Source: DASXKD01 sp963734725 (GTDB lineage: Bacteria > Actinomycetota > Actinomycetes > Streptosporangiales > Streptosporangiaceae). From it: a DNA stretch of 64,000 bases. The stretch spans positions 186,001-250,000 of the forward strand of contig CAVTIX010000025.1 in assembly GCA_963734725.1 (NCBI GenBank). Reading direction: 5' to 3'. Below are positions 18,039 to 29,402 of the stretch, in pieces. The notes beneath the pieces are model-generated. The model was given only the letters and a program-made list of their open reading frames with translations. It had not been told where the DNA came from and did no database searches. Within the stretch, counting starts at the first letter, position 1; every line of letters starts with the position of its first letter. Position numbers and translations under genes: made by a program.

Positions 18039-18776
18039 ATGCCTGCGCTGCTCCCCGAACGGCCCGGGTGCCCGAAGGCGCCCGGTGAGCACCGACCGCT
18101 GCCCGACCCGGCCGCGGTCCGGTTGTGCTTAGTTCCCGATTCGGCCCCGCCGTATGACGACGAGATTCCCGCCGGGGGGCCGCCATGCCCGGGCTGGGGC
18201 GGCGTTGGCCCTGCCCGCCTGGTGGATGGTGACCAGCCGGTGGATGGTGACCACCCGGTGGATGAGGCCCCCCGCGGTTCACGTCCGATGGCCGGCACTA
18301 CGGCGATGCCGGCGACGGCGACCACAAGGCCCCCCGCGACAGGCAGGCCTGGGACAGACGAGCCGGGAACCGGCCGGCTGGGGACGGGTGGGCCGAGGAC
18401 GGGCGAGCCCGGGCCGGGCCGGTCCGCGGCCGGGGACGGGCTGATGCCTGGCTGGCAGAGCCGATTCGCCCAGGTGCTGGCGGAGACCCTGGCCGGGTCC
18501 CGGCCGCCGCGCCAGATCCAGCCCTGGACTACCCAGCAGGCGCGAGAGCACATTCAGCGGCTCGGCCCGCGGATGGCATCCGTGCAGCGGCCCAGGGTGC
18601 GCCGGGTGGTCACCTACCGTCCCGCCTCGGATGTGATGGAGATGGCCGTGGTCGTAGGGTTCGGCGCCCGGGTCAGGGCGCTGGCTGTGCGGCTGGAGCG
18701 GTCGGCAGTGGACCCGCCCGCGAGTCTGGGCGAGCCTGCTGAGCGCTGGGTGTGCACGGCGGTGGAGGCCGCTTAG
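18039..18776 (+). CDS. Rv3235-family protein of unknown function
   Basis: A 245-residue protein. Residues 1-150 are Pro/Gly/Asp-rich and low in complexity, with short repeats (VDGDQPVDGDHPVDE from near-identical 15-bp units about 18218-18262; then several PGT/G-type units). The C-terminal 95 residues form the conserved part: WQSRFAQVLAETLAGSRPPR, then RREH-like QQAREHIQRLGPRM, then RVRRVVTYRPASDVMEMAVV and WVCTAVEAA. This matches the small Rv3235 family that neighbours secA in actinobacteria. No enzyme motif is visible. ATG at 18039 has the ribosome site GGGAGG. The gene is divergent from moeZ and convergent with secA. Confidence 0.8.
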   Translation: MPALLPERPGCPKAPGEHRPLPDPAAVRLCLVPDSAPPYDDEIPAGGPPCPGWGGVGPARLVDGDQPVDGDHPVDEAPRGSRPMAGTTAMPATATTRPPATGRPGTDEPGTGRLGTGGPRTGEPGPGRSAAGDGLMPGWQSRFAQVLAETLAGSRPPRQIQPWTTQQAREHIQRLGPRMASVQRPRVRRVVTYRPASDVMEMAVVVGFGARVRALAVRLERSAVDPPASLGEPAERWVCTAVEAA

Positions 18777-18884
18777 CTGCGCGGCAGCGCGGGCATGGGC
18801 TCCGGCCAGGCCCGGGCCGGGCCGGGCATAGGGCTCCGGCCAGGCCGGGCAGGCACGAGGCCTGGCCAGGCTGGATGCGGGCCG

Positions 18885-21977
<3,093 letters not shown>

Positions 21978-22290
21978 TTCTCGTCGCGCTCCTTGCGGGA
22001 TCGTCTGGCGGTGATCAAATCGCGGCCGCTTGCCCTTGGCCCGCCAGCCTGGCAACGGACGCCGGTGCCGTTTCGTGCCCGGCGTTGCGTCTTCCAGTAA
22101 TCGTAGGCGAGCCGGGCGGTGATGCCGAGCCTTCGGGGCCGGGTGCGCACCACTAAGCTGGCTTCGCCACAATATGGTGATGGCCGCAGGTGTGCGGCCG
22201 GATCTGTCACGGCAGTGGCGGCCGCCTCAGCAGCGGCGGCCCGCCCGGGCAGCGGCGGCGGCCGTTGCGCCCCGGAGAGGAGCAGCCTGC
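21978..22290. promoter_or_regulatory. Divergent secA / HGxxPAAW-gene promoter region
   Basis: A 313-base gap between two divergently read genes, so it must hold both promoters. The only clearly AT-richer patch is CCACAATATGGTGATGG around 22168-22184, a plausible -10 region. I see no operator repeat or riboswitch pattern. Confidence 0.5.
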
Positions 22291-22563
22291 ATGGCGGACC
22301 AGCTGGGTTCGGGCATGGTGGCCGGGCAACCCGCTGAAGGCGGCCAGCTCAGCCCCGTCACCGCGGGTGGGCCCGCCACGGAGTCGCATCACGGCCGGCC
22401 GGTGTCCTGGGTGGCGGTGGGCCTCATGATGGCGGCGTTCGTGGTCGGCGGGTTCGGCCTGATTCTGGGCCCGACCTGGTGGCTGTTCTGGGTAGGCGTC
22501 GGGATGTGCGCCGTCGGCGGCTTGCTCGCCCTGGCCACGCACATCTTCGACGACTGGTACTAA
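22291..22563 (+). CDS. Small HGxxPAAW-like membrane protein
   Basis: A 90-residue protein with about 33 soluble residues, then the family signature in the form HGRPVSWVAVGLMMAAF (HGxxPAAW in relatives, with PVSW replacing PAAW), leading into two transmembrane helices (about residues 37-60 and 64-84), and ending HIFDDWY. Members are widespread in actinobacteria and have no assigned function. ATG at 22291 has GAGAGGAG upstream. It stands alone between the secA promoter and the glycosylase gene. Confidence 0.85.
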   Translation: MADQLGSGMVAGQPAEGGQLSPVTAGGPATESHHGRPVSWVAVGLMMAAFVVGGFGLILGPTWWLFWVGVGMCAVGGLLALATHIFDDWY

Positions 22564-22654
22564 ACCTCCCATCCCGGCCGATTCGTCGCGCCGGCCCAGC
22601 CTGCCCGGTACCACGGGCACCAGCGGGAATGTCGGCGGGCAGGGTTAAGCTCAC

Positions 22655-23944
22655 GTGGTTGTGGTCACCCCGGCGGTAGCAGCGCCCGAATTCGTGCTCT
22701 CCCCCGACGACGCGCGGCGGATGACGCTGCGCGCGCAAGGCTTCCTCGGCATCGAGGGACGGCGCGGCGGCGTGCCCGGGATGCTGCGCCGCATCGGCGC
22801 GGTCCAGCTCGACACGATCAGCGTGCTGGCCCGGTCGCACGAATTGGTCGCCTACGCCCGGCTCGGCCCGGTGCCCCGGGAGCGCATCGAGCGAGCCTAC
22901 TGGCATCCGCGCACGCCGACGGCGTTCGAGTACTGGTCGCATGCGGCGTGCATCCTCCCCATCGAGGACTGGCCGTACTACGCGTTCCGCCGCCGCGCGG
23001 TGCGCGCGCGCGGCAGGCGCTGGCACACCGTGCCCGTGCGGGCCTGCGCCGAGGTGGTGGCCCGGCTGCGGGCCGAGGGCCCGCTGACGGCCACCCAGCT
23101 CGGCGGGGCCAAAGGCGGCGGCGCCTGGTGGGACTGGTCGGAGACGAAGATCGCGGTGGAGTGGATGCTGGACGTCGGCGACGTGGTCTGCGTGCGCCGG
23201 GAAGGCTGGCGGCGGGTCTACGACCTGCCCGAGCGGGCCCTCCCCAGCGAACTGCTCGGCCAGGAGCCGCCGGACTCCGAATGCCTGGCCCACCTCGCCG
23301 GGGTGGCCGCCCGGGCGCTCGGCGTGGCCACCCGCGCGGACCTCGTGGACTACCAGCGGCTGAACCACCTCACCGACTTGGTCACGCCGCGGCCAGCAAA
23401 GCGGGTCGAGGAATCGGCGCTGAAGGCCGGGCTCATCCCGGTGGCGATCGGCGGGCCGGGCGGGACGATGGCGCCCGGGTGGGCCGACCCTGAGGCCCTC
23501 GCCTTGGCGCAGGCGGGGCCGCGGGGCAGGCACCGGGCCGTGCTGCTGTCCCCGTTCGACTCGCTGATCTGGGATCGGAAGCGGACGCTGCGGATGTTCG
23601 GCTTCGAGCATTCCCTCGAGGCGTACGTGCCCAAGCCCAAGCGGGTGCACGGCTACTTCGCCATGCCGCTGCTGGCCGGCGGGCGGCTGGTCGGCCGGGC
23701 GGACCCGGTGCGCCGCGGCACGACCCTGGTGGCGCGCCAGCTTTCGCTGGACACCGCCGCAGCCGTCGAGCCGATGGCCCGGGCGCTGCGTGAGGCGGCG
23801 GAATGGGTTGGTTGTACCTCGGTGGAACTGGGCCAGGTCAGCCCGTCGCACCTCGCCCCCCGCTTGGCCGGCGCCCTGGTTCCGCCCGGTCGCCTGTTCC
23901 GCCCACCGGCACCTCGCAATGTCGCGACCACACCTGCCGGGTGA
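22655..23944 (+). CDS. AlkX/YcaQ-type winged-helix DNA glycosylase
   Basis: A 429-residue member of the HTH_42 (YcaQ/AlkZ) family, glycosylases that excise bulky or cross-linked alkylated purines from DNA. Recognisable parts are LRAQGFLG, the catalytic segment RRIGAVQLDTISVLARSHEL, EYWSHAACILPIEDWPYY, LGGAKGGGAWWDWSETKIAV, and the C-terminal SPFDSLIWDRKRTLRMFGF with AYVPKPKRVHGYFAMPLL. The catalytic motif reads QLD (Q-x-D), the form reported for YcaQ/AlkX, rather than the Q-x-Q of antibiotic-resistance AlkZ enzymes. That points to general cross-link repair rather than self-protection; no biosynthetic cluster is nearby. GTG at 22655 is used; GTG 22661 is an alternative. Confidence 0.9.
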   Translation: MVVVTPAVAAPEFVLSPDDARRMTLRAQGFLGIEGRRGGVPGMLRRIGAVQLDTISVLARSHELVAYARLGPVPRERIERAYWHPRTPTAFEYWSHAACILPIEDWPYYAFRRRAVRARGRRWHTVPVRACAEVVARLRAEGPLTATQLGGAKGGGAWWDWSETKIAVEWMLDVGDVVCVRREGWRRVYDLPERALPSELLGQEPPDSECLAHLAGVAARALGVATRADLVDYQRLNHLTDLVTPRPAKRVEESALKAGLIPVAIGGPGGTMAPGWADPEALALAQAGPRGRHRAVLLSPFDSLIWDRKRTLRMFGFEHSLEAYVPKPKRVHGYFAMPLLAGGRLVGRADPVRRGTTLVARQLSLDTAAAVEPMARALREAAEWVGCTSVELGQVSPSHLAPRLAGALVPPGRLFRPPAPRNVATTPAG

Positions 23945-24018
23945 TCCTCGCACGGCGGCCGGGCGTTAGCGTCAACGACGGGCGCCCGGGCAAGCTCAGG
24001 CACGTGCTGGAGGGCATC

Positions 24019-24375
24019 ATGATCAAAGAACTGAGCGACATGCCTGCGGGCGTCATCGGGTTCGAGGCGAGCGGACGGCTGCGGGCCGAGGATTACCGCG
24101 ACGTGATCCTGCCGGCCCTGGAGCGCGCCGCGGCGGCCGGCGAGGTCCGGTTCGTGATCGTGATGCGTGAGTTTGACGGGATGTCGGGCGGGGCGCTGTG
24201 GCAGGACCTCAAGGTGGGCATCGAGCACCTCCGGGCGTGGAAGCGCATCGCGCTGGTGACCGACATCGAGTGGATGCGCCACCTGACCGACCTGTTCGGC
24301 TGGATGACGCCCGGAGAGACGAAGACCTTCCCGCTTTCGCAACTCGATGAGGCGGCCGCGTGGGCGGCCGCCTGA
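24019..24375 (+). CDS. SpoIIAA-like (STAS-fold) protein
   Basis: A 118-residue protein of the SpoIIAA-like family. Features: MIKELSDMPAGVIGFEASGR, LRAEDYRDVILPALERAA, VRFVIVMREFDGMSGGALWQ, DLKVGIEHLRAWKRIALVTD and IEWMRHLTDLFGWMTPGETK. The fold resembles STAS anti-anti-sigma proteins, but this family lacks the phosphorylatable Ser context and its function is unknown; lipid binding has been proposed for relatives. ATG at 24019 follows GGAGGG closely. It sits between the glycosylase and the cyclo-ligase genes on the same strand. Confidence 0.88.
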   Translation: MIKELSDMPAGVIGFEASGRLRAEDYRDVILPALERAAAAGEVRFVIVMREFDGMSGGALWQDLKVGIEHLRAWKRIALVTDIEWMRHLTDLFGWMTPGETKTFPLSQLDEAAAWAAA

Positions 24376-24436
24376 GGCCGCCGTTTCTCGTTGCCACTGG
24401 GCCGGCCCGGAGGCGGGCGTCGGGCAGGATGGGGGC

Positions 24437-25222
24437 GTGCCCCGTCACGCGCTGCGCCACGATCATGATGCCGGCGGGCCAGCGGACCTGCTGGCCGCTA
24501 AGGCAGCCCTCCGGGACCAGGTGTGGGCGGCGATGACCGCGGCCCGGGTGGCCCGGTTCCCCGGAGCGGCCGGGCGAATCCCCAACTTCGCCGGCTCGGA
24601 GGCCGCCGCGGAGCGGCTCCGTGGGCTACCGGAGTGGCAGGACGCCCGCACGCTGAAGGCCAACCCCGACTCCGCCCAGCTTCCGGTGCGCCAGCGCGCC
24701 CTGGAGGACGGCAAGACCGTGTACATGGCCGTGCCACGGCTGGCCGGGCCCGAGCCGTTCTTCGCCCTGGACCCGGACCACCTGAGCGAATCCCCGCGCA
24801 AGGCCGCATCCATCAGCGGCGCAGCCCGGTCGGCCCGCAAGGTCACGCTGGCCGAGGTGTCCCCGGTGGACATGGTGGTGATGGGCTGTGTCGCGGTGGG
24901 CGAGGACGGAGCACGGCTCGGCAAGGGCGGCGGGTTCGCGGACCTGGAGTTCGCGCTGGCCGGGGCGGCGGGCCTGATCGGCCCGGGCACCGTGGCCGTC
25001 GCCACCGCGCACGAGATCCAGCTCCAGCCGGCCGGGGCGATACCGCTGTCCGGGCATGACGTCCCGGTGGACCTGGTGATCACGCCCGACCGGGTGATCG
25101 ACTGCCGGCCGCGGCGCGGCCCGCGGCCGGTGGCCTCGGTCCGCTGGGCGGAGCTGACCGAGGAGAAGATCGCCGCCATCCCCCTGCTTGCCGCGCAGCG
25201 CGCCGGGCGCCGGGCCAGGTGA
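24437..25222 (+). CDS. 5-formyltetrahydrofolate cyclo-ligase family protein
   Basis: A 261-residue protein related to methenyltetrahydrofolate synthetase, which uses ATP to convert 5-formyl-THF to 5,10-methenyl-THF in one-carbon metabolism. Visible parts: KAALRDQVWAAMTAARVARF at the N-terminus (the KxxxR helix that contacts nucleotide), VYMAVPRLAG, MVVMGCVAVGEDGARLGKGG, GFADLEFALAG (the G-KGGG-x-D core motif, in a form with Ala where Tyr is common) and DLVITPDRVIDCRP. It is longer than the 200-residue canonical enzymes, so it may be a divergent subfamily. GTG at 24437 is chosen for the ribosome site AGGATGGGGG and because the upstream frame is not family-like. Confidence 0.8.
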   Translation: MPRHALRHDHDAGGPADLLAAKAALRDQVWAAMTAARVARFPGAAGRIPNFAGSEAAAERLRGLPEWQDARTLKANPDSAQLPVRQRALEDGKTVYMAVPRLAGPEPFFALDPDHLSESPRKAASISGAARSARKVTLAEVSPVDMVVMGCVAVGEDGARLGKGGGFADLEFALAGAAGLIGPGTVAVATAHEIQLQPAGAIPLSGHDVPVDLVITPDRVIDCRPRRGPRPVASVRWAELTEEKIAAIPLLAAQRAGRRAR

Positions 25223-25263
25223 ATCCGGCGCCGCCACCAGCATCTGCCGACCCGGGGACGGTG

Positions 25264-25508
25264 AACGCGATCCTCTTTGGCGGGAACAGCGGCTGAGGCT
25301 CCGGCCTCCAGATCTTCACCCGGCGGACCACACTCGCACCGACTCCCGGCCGGTTCGGCTGGACCGGCGCGCCGGTACGTCCGGCTACGCCGACCCGGCC
25401 GGGGAACTGATCGGGATCCTGCTGACCCAGCGGGAGATGACCTCGCCGGGGCCGACGAACGTGTTCCGGGACTTCCGGACCTGCGCGTGCCAGGCCATCG
25501 ACGACTGA
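25264..25508 (+). pseudogene. Remnant of a serine hydrolase (class C beta-lactamase type), C-terminal end
   Basis: Only the last 80 or so codons of a serine hydrolase are recognisable. One frame reads AILFGGNSG, stop, GSGLQIFTRRTTLAPTPG, then RFGWTGAP; the stop (TGA at 25294-25296) stands where relatives have Trp. A shift then leads into GTSGYADPAGELIGILLTQR and SPGPTNVFRDF, ending ACQAIDD at 25508, the characteristic tail of actinobacterial EstB/beta-lactamase-like hydrolases. The catalytic SxxK and YxN parts are absent. With a stop, a frameshift and a missing N-terminus this is a decayed gene. Confidence 0.75.
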
Positions 25509-25523
25509 GCCCGGCGCCGGAGG

Positions 25524-26243
25524 TCAGCCGAACTCGATCAGGTTCTCCCGCACGGCGATCATCACGGCTTCCATCCGGGAGTGGATCTGCAGCTTTTCCA
25601 GGATGTTGCGGACATGGTTCTTCACCGTGTTCTCGGAGATGAACAGCTCCTTGGCGATGTCCCGGTTGTTCATGCCGCGGGCGACCAGCTTGAGCACCTC
25701 GATCTCGCGCTCGGTGAGCCGCGGCGCGGGAACCTGCTCCACCCGTCCCGATCCGTCGCGGGCGCCCATCGCCGCGAACTCGGCCAGCAGCTTCGCCGCC
25801 ATCGAGGGGTTGATCAGGGACTGGCCGCCGTGCACCGCCCGGACCACGTCGGCGACCTCGTCGTAGGGGATGTCCTTGAGCAGGTACCCGCTGGCGCCGG
25901 CCCGGATCGCCTCGAAGAGATCCTCCTCCTCATCGCTGATCGTCAGCATCACGATCTTCGCGCTGGGGGAAAGCTCCTTCATGGCGCGGCAGGCCTCGAT
26001 TCCGCTGCTGCGCGGCATCCGGATATCCATCAGCACCACATCGGGCAGCGCCTGGCCCGCCTTCTCAACCGCCTCCGCGCCGTCGCTGGCCTCGCCCACC
26101 ACCTCGATATCGGGCTCCTCGGCGAGCACCATCTCCAGCCCGCGGCGGAACAGCGCGTGATCGTCGACGATCAGCACACGGATCGGCTCGGGCTGCCGCT
26201 GGGCATCCCGTGCCCCGCCGGTCGCTCCGAGATCTCCGGCCAT
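25524..26243 (-). CDS. NarL/FixJ-family response regulator
   Basis: A 239-residue transcription factor. The receiver domain has IRVLIVDDHALFRRGLEMVL (acidic pocket), VVLMDIRMPRSSGIEA (phospho-acceptor Asp in LMDIR), IVMLTISDEEEDL and GYLLKDIPYDEV (conserved Thr and Lys). The LuxR-type C-terminal helix-turn-helix has RLTEREIEVLKLVARGMNNR, DIAKELFISENTVKNHVRNI and LEKLQIHSRMEAV. No sensor kinase gene is adjacent, so it is an orphan here; a similar regulator lies between hpf and secA in Streptomyces as I recall. ATG at 26243 follows GGGAGGA. The longer open region to 26537 has no family match and is not used. Confidence 0.93.
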   Translation of the reverse strand: MAGDLGATGGARDAQRQPEPIRVLIVDDHALFRRGLEMVLAEEPDIEVVGEASDGAEAVEKAGQALPDVVLMDIRMPRSSGIEACRAMKELSPSAKIVMLTISDEEEDLFEAIRAGASGYLLKDIPYDEVADVVRAVHGGQSLINPSMAAKLLAEFAAMGARDGSGRVEQVPAPRLTEREIEVLKLVARGMNNRDIAKELFISENTVKNHVRNILEKLQIHSRMEAVMIAVRENLIEFG

Positions 26244-26425
26244 CTCGCGTTCCTCCCTGACCCCGCCCACTCCGACCGCCCGGTCCGGGACCTGCGGTTG
26301 CGGGCACTGCCGAGGGATCGCCCTAGCCAGTGCCTTGCGAACACTCTGGCCGACGCGGGCGCCGACACGCAAACTCCGATCGTTTCGCGGTGCGAAGAAC
26401 GGCGCCTGGCCCGCCTCGCGAGCGC

Positions 26426-27196
26426 CTAAACCGGCCGGCCGCCGTTGGCCGCGGCGTCCGGTTGTGGCTGCTCGACCAGCCGGATCAGCCCGTACTGGTA
26501 CCCGTGCCGCCGGTAGACAACGCTGGGCAGGCCGCACTGCTCATCGCGGAACAGGTAGAAGTCGTGCCCGACCAGTTCCATCTCAAACAACGCCTGGTCC
26601 ACGCTGACCGGCTTAGCGGCGTGGAACTTCTCCCTGACGACGACCGGTCCGTCCCCCTCCATCTGAATGGGGACGACACCGGCCTCCCCGGAGAGGTCGG
26701 CGTTCTCCGGTCCGGGCCCGGCCCAGTGGGCCTCGTCCGGCCGGTCCGGTTCCGCGCCGTTGGGCGCCGTCCCGGGCGCCCCCACGTCTACGGGGCCGCC
26801 GTCCCGCGACGCAGCGGCCGTGCGCGCGGCAGCCCCCGCGCCGCCGGCTGACCGCGGGCCCGGGTTCCGGCCCGCTTGCAGCGCGCCGTGCCGGGCAGCC
26901 TTGCGCCGGTCCCCCGAACGGCGCAGCCGTTCCTCAAGCTTGGCCAGCGCCCGGTCGAGCGCGGCGAACCGGTCATCCGCCGCCGCCTCGGCGCGGATGG
27001 CCGGCCCTCGGGACAAAATGGTCAGTTCCACCCGTTCCCGCTGACTCGCCCGCCGCGGATTGCGCTCCGCGGAAACCTCGACATTCACCCTGATCGCCTT
27101 GTGTGCCAGCTTGGTGATCTTGTTCAGCTTCGCCGACGCGTAGCTGCGGAACCGCTCCGGCACATCGGTGCGACGACCCTTGAAGATGATGTCCAT
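26426..27196 (-). CDS. hpf: Long-form ribosome hibernation promoting factor
   Basis: A 256-residue protein that binds the 30S decoding centre and dimerises ribosomes into inactive 100S particles in starvation. The N-terminal domain (residues 1-100) has MDIIFKGRRTDVPERFRSYA, KLNKITKLAHKAIRVNVEVS and DDRFAALDRALAKLEERLRR. A Gly/Pro-rich linker of about 80 residues follows. The C-terminal dimerisation domain is VVREKFHAAKPVSVDQALFE, MELVGHDFYLFRDEQCGLPS and VVYRRHGYQYGLIRL. ATG at 27196 has AAGGGGG upstream and begins the conserved sequence. It lies between the response regulator and lpqB; the comF-like gene often found between lpqB and hpf is missing. Confidence 0.95.
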   Translation of the reverse strand: MDIIFKGRRTDVPERFRSYASAKLNKITKLAHKAIRVNVEVSAERNPRRASQRERVELTILSRGPAIRAEAAADDRFAALDRALAKLEERLRRSGDRRKAARHGALQAGRNPGPRSAGGAGAAARTAAASRDGGPVDVGAPGTAPNGAEPDRPDEAHWAGPGPENADLSGEAGVVPIQMEGDGPVVVREKFHAAKPVSVDQALFEMELVGHDFYLFRDEQCGLPSVVYRRHGYQYGLIRLVEQPQPDAAANGGRPV

Positions 27197-27557
27197 ACCG
27201 GAAACCCCCTTCATCCCGAGTCAGGTCCCAGGTCACGGCACCCGCCCGGCCGACCTGGTCTTCGACCCCACATCCGCCTGCTGAGGGGTTCGCGGCCTGT
27301 CGCCACTACTGCCCTTCTCCCGGCCCGGTGGACGTGGGATCCTCCGGCGGGGCAGGACTTACCTCTAAGCCGCACCGTGATCGGTTGACGAGAAGTCGCC
27401 TTACGTGGGCCGTTTCGCCTGCGGCTGGCATCGGCTTGCCAGGACGGACCATCCGCTGCTCGCGGGTGACCCGGCCTGGCGCAACCACGGACCCGGGCGG
27501 GTGCCATACCTCGAACGTAGCCTGACCGGGGCTGGATGTCAGGACGCTGGGGCCGGT
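27197..27557. other. Intergenic region upstream of hpf
   Basis: A 361-base gap between the end of lpqB and the start of hpf, both on the minus strand. It should carry the hpf promoter, but I cannot point to convincing -35/-10 boxes, a strong lpqB terminator or any gene. Confidence 0.5.
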
Positions 27558-29402
27558 TTATCCGGGATAGGTGATGGCCTGGCCAGGCGTTATGGGCACT
27601 AGGGACTGATTGAGCCCGGCCGACCGCTCCAGCCCGCCGTTCGCCAGGCCCAGATAGATCGGGTGGCCCGGGCCAGCGGCGGTGACCGTAGTCAGCCCCG
27701 GCAACTTGATGAGCGAGGTGGGGTTGTACCCGTTGACCGGTACCTCCCAATACTGGGAGTCCGCGCCCGACCCGGTGATGACCAGGAGGTGATCCTCGTC
27801 ATACCAGGTGAGCGCGGACACCGGCCTCGGCAGCGCGGAGCCGAGGGAGGCGGTAGTACTGAGGAAGAATCCGGTCTTGTCGCGCATGGCCGCGGCGAGC
27901 ACCAGGTGAGCCTTCGCGCCCTGGCCGACGATCATCGCCACGCGGACTCCGTCCGGGGCAACCCGCAGGCTGGTCACCGGTCCCGCCAGATCCAGGGGCA
28001 GTTGCACGGGGTAGGCCGGGGCCTGCCCGTGGCCCAGCACCCAGACGCCTTGCCGGTGCCCCCGCTTGCCGACGACCCAGAGTGCGCCGGAGTTATCCCA
28101 GCTCAGCGAGCTGAAGGTGCCAGTAAGCTGCTGGTGCAACTGCTCGACCGACTGCCGATTGCCTGACTCGGTGGTCAGATCACCGGTGTAGAGGGTGTTC
28201 GTCGGCCCGGCAAGGCCGGCCAGGTGGCTCCCGTCCGGCGATACCGCGGTCTTGCTGAGCACCTGCCCGGAGCCGGCACCCCCGGTCACCGCGGCACCCC
28301 GGTCTTCCCCTGCGCTGAGGCTGCGGAGGGCGCCGCCCTGTGACAGGTAGTAGGCCTTCACATTGGCAGGCAAGTGCGGGATGTGCTGCTCGTACACACT
28401 CAGGCCCAGGGCGGTGTTCTGATGCCAGGGCTGCCCGTTGAACTTGATCTTGACCGCCCGGAAGAGCGGCGGGCTGTACACCGGGCTGGTCAGCGTGGCG
28501 ACCAGTTGTGCGGCCATCCGCCTCTCCTGCCCGTCCTGGATATGGCCCGGCACGGCGACGTTCACTACCGCAGTCCGGCCGCCGGACGGCCCTGGAAACA
28601 CCTGGATGGGGGGCACCAGGTGGGATCGGGAGGGAAACGCGGACTCGGCCGCGCCCCCCAGCCACCCGCTCGGCCCGTTGATCAGGTCGCCGATCAGCGT
28701 GACCGGCGGGTCCTGTCCCTGGATCGGCACGAACACGGGGTAGGGCACCAGCCCAGTGTTCCGCAGCCCGTAGTAGTACAGATTCCGCGGCGTGTACTCC
28801 AGCCGGAACAGGTCGCTGGTCAGCAACAGTTCGTGGGAGACCTTGCTGTGGCCAGGGGGGATTAGCTGGTCAATCTTGTAAACCCCCTTGACCTTCTGCA
28901 GGGCGAACTCCTCCGTCGGCTGGTCCGTGGCCTTGCCGCTGTGCGCCGGGATGTACTGCCCGGCGCTGTTCAGAATGGCCTGCTCCTGGCCGACCACCAG
29001 CACGGTCGGGTTGGTCCCCGGCCCGGGCAGATGTGGCTGTAGCAAGGTCTCCTGCGGCTCTGTGGTCAGGATCGTCACCGCCGTGCCCGGCTGCCAGGCG
29101 CGGCTGGCGCTCTGGGTCAGATACTGCCTGGCCACGCGGAAGTCGTTGGCGCGGATCGCACTGGCGAGCAGGAAGTTCTTGACGACATCCTCCGGGCCCC
29201 AGGTCGGCTGCGGCCCACGGACCAGCAGCCCGCAGCAGGGCCCCGCGCCGCGCGGAGGCGCAGGGGCGGAGGCGGGCTGCGGGCCGGTGCCAGAGGGGAT
29301 GAACGAGCATCCACCGGCCAGCGCGGCCGCCGCCACCAGCCCAGTGACGAGGGCGGTCCAGCGCCGGTGACGGCAGGAGACGGCGAGGCCACGGTCAGGC
29401 AT
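27558..29402 (-). CDS. lpqB: LpqB lipoprotein of the MtrAB system
   Basis: A 614-residue lipoprotein; in mycobacteria LpqB binds the extracellular part of MtrB and tunes MtrA activity. The signal region WTALVTGLVAAAALAGGCSF ends in a clean lipobox (LAGGC, lipidated Cys near residue 31). A GerMN-type domain follows (PQPTWGPEDVVKNFLLASAI, then VPIQGQDPPVTLIGDLINGP), and the C-terminal half is a beta-propeller-like region with AVSPDGSHLAGLAG, WDNSGALWVVGKRG and LRVAPDGVRVAMIVGQGA. ATG at 29402 overlaps the end of mtrB by 8 bases, so the two are translationally coupled. Longer in-frame starts would place the lipobox too far inside. Confidence 0.95.
   Translation of the reverse strand: MPDRGLAVSCRHRRWTALVTGLVAAAALAGGCSFIPSGTGPQPASAPAPPRGAGPCCGLLVRGPQPTWGPEDVVKNFLLASAIRANDFRVARQYLTQSASRAWQPGTAVTILTTEPQETLLQPHLPGPGTNPTVLVVGQEQAILNSAGQYIPAHSGKATDQPTEEFALQKVKGVYKIDQLIPPGHSKVSHELLLTSDLFRLEYTPRNLYYYGLRNTGLVPYPVFVPIQGQDPPVTLIGDLINGPSGWLGGAAESAFPSRSHLVPPIQVFPGPSGGRTAVVNVAVPGHIQDGQERRMAAQLVATLTSPVYSPPLFRAVKIKFNGQPWHQNTALGLSVYEQHIPHLPANVKAYYLSQGGALRSLSAGEDRGAAVTGGAGSGQVLSKTAVSPDGSHLAGLAGPTNTLYTGDLTTESGNRQSVEQLHQQLTGTFSSLSWDNSGALWVVGKRGHRQGVWVLGHGQAPAYPVQLPLDLAGPVTSLRVAPDGVRVAMIVGQGAKAHLVLAAAMRDKTGFFLSTTASLGSALPRPVSALTWYDEDHLLVITGSGADSQYWEVPVNGYNPTSLIKLPGLTTVTAAGPGHPIYLGLANGGLERSAGLNQSLVPITPGQAITYPG

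Noticed and set aside
27197..27557. comF-like phosphoribosyltransferase gene between lpqB and hpf
   Set aside because: No reading frame there has the PRPP-binding motif; the gene seems absent.
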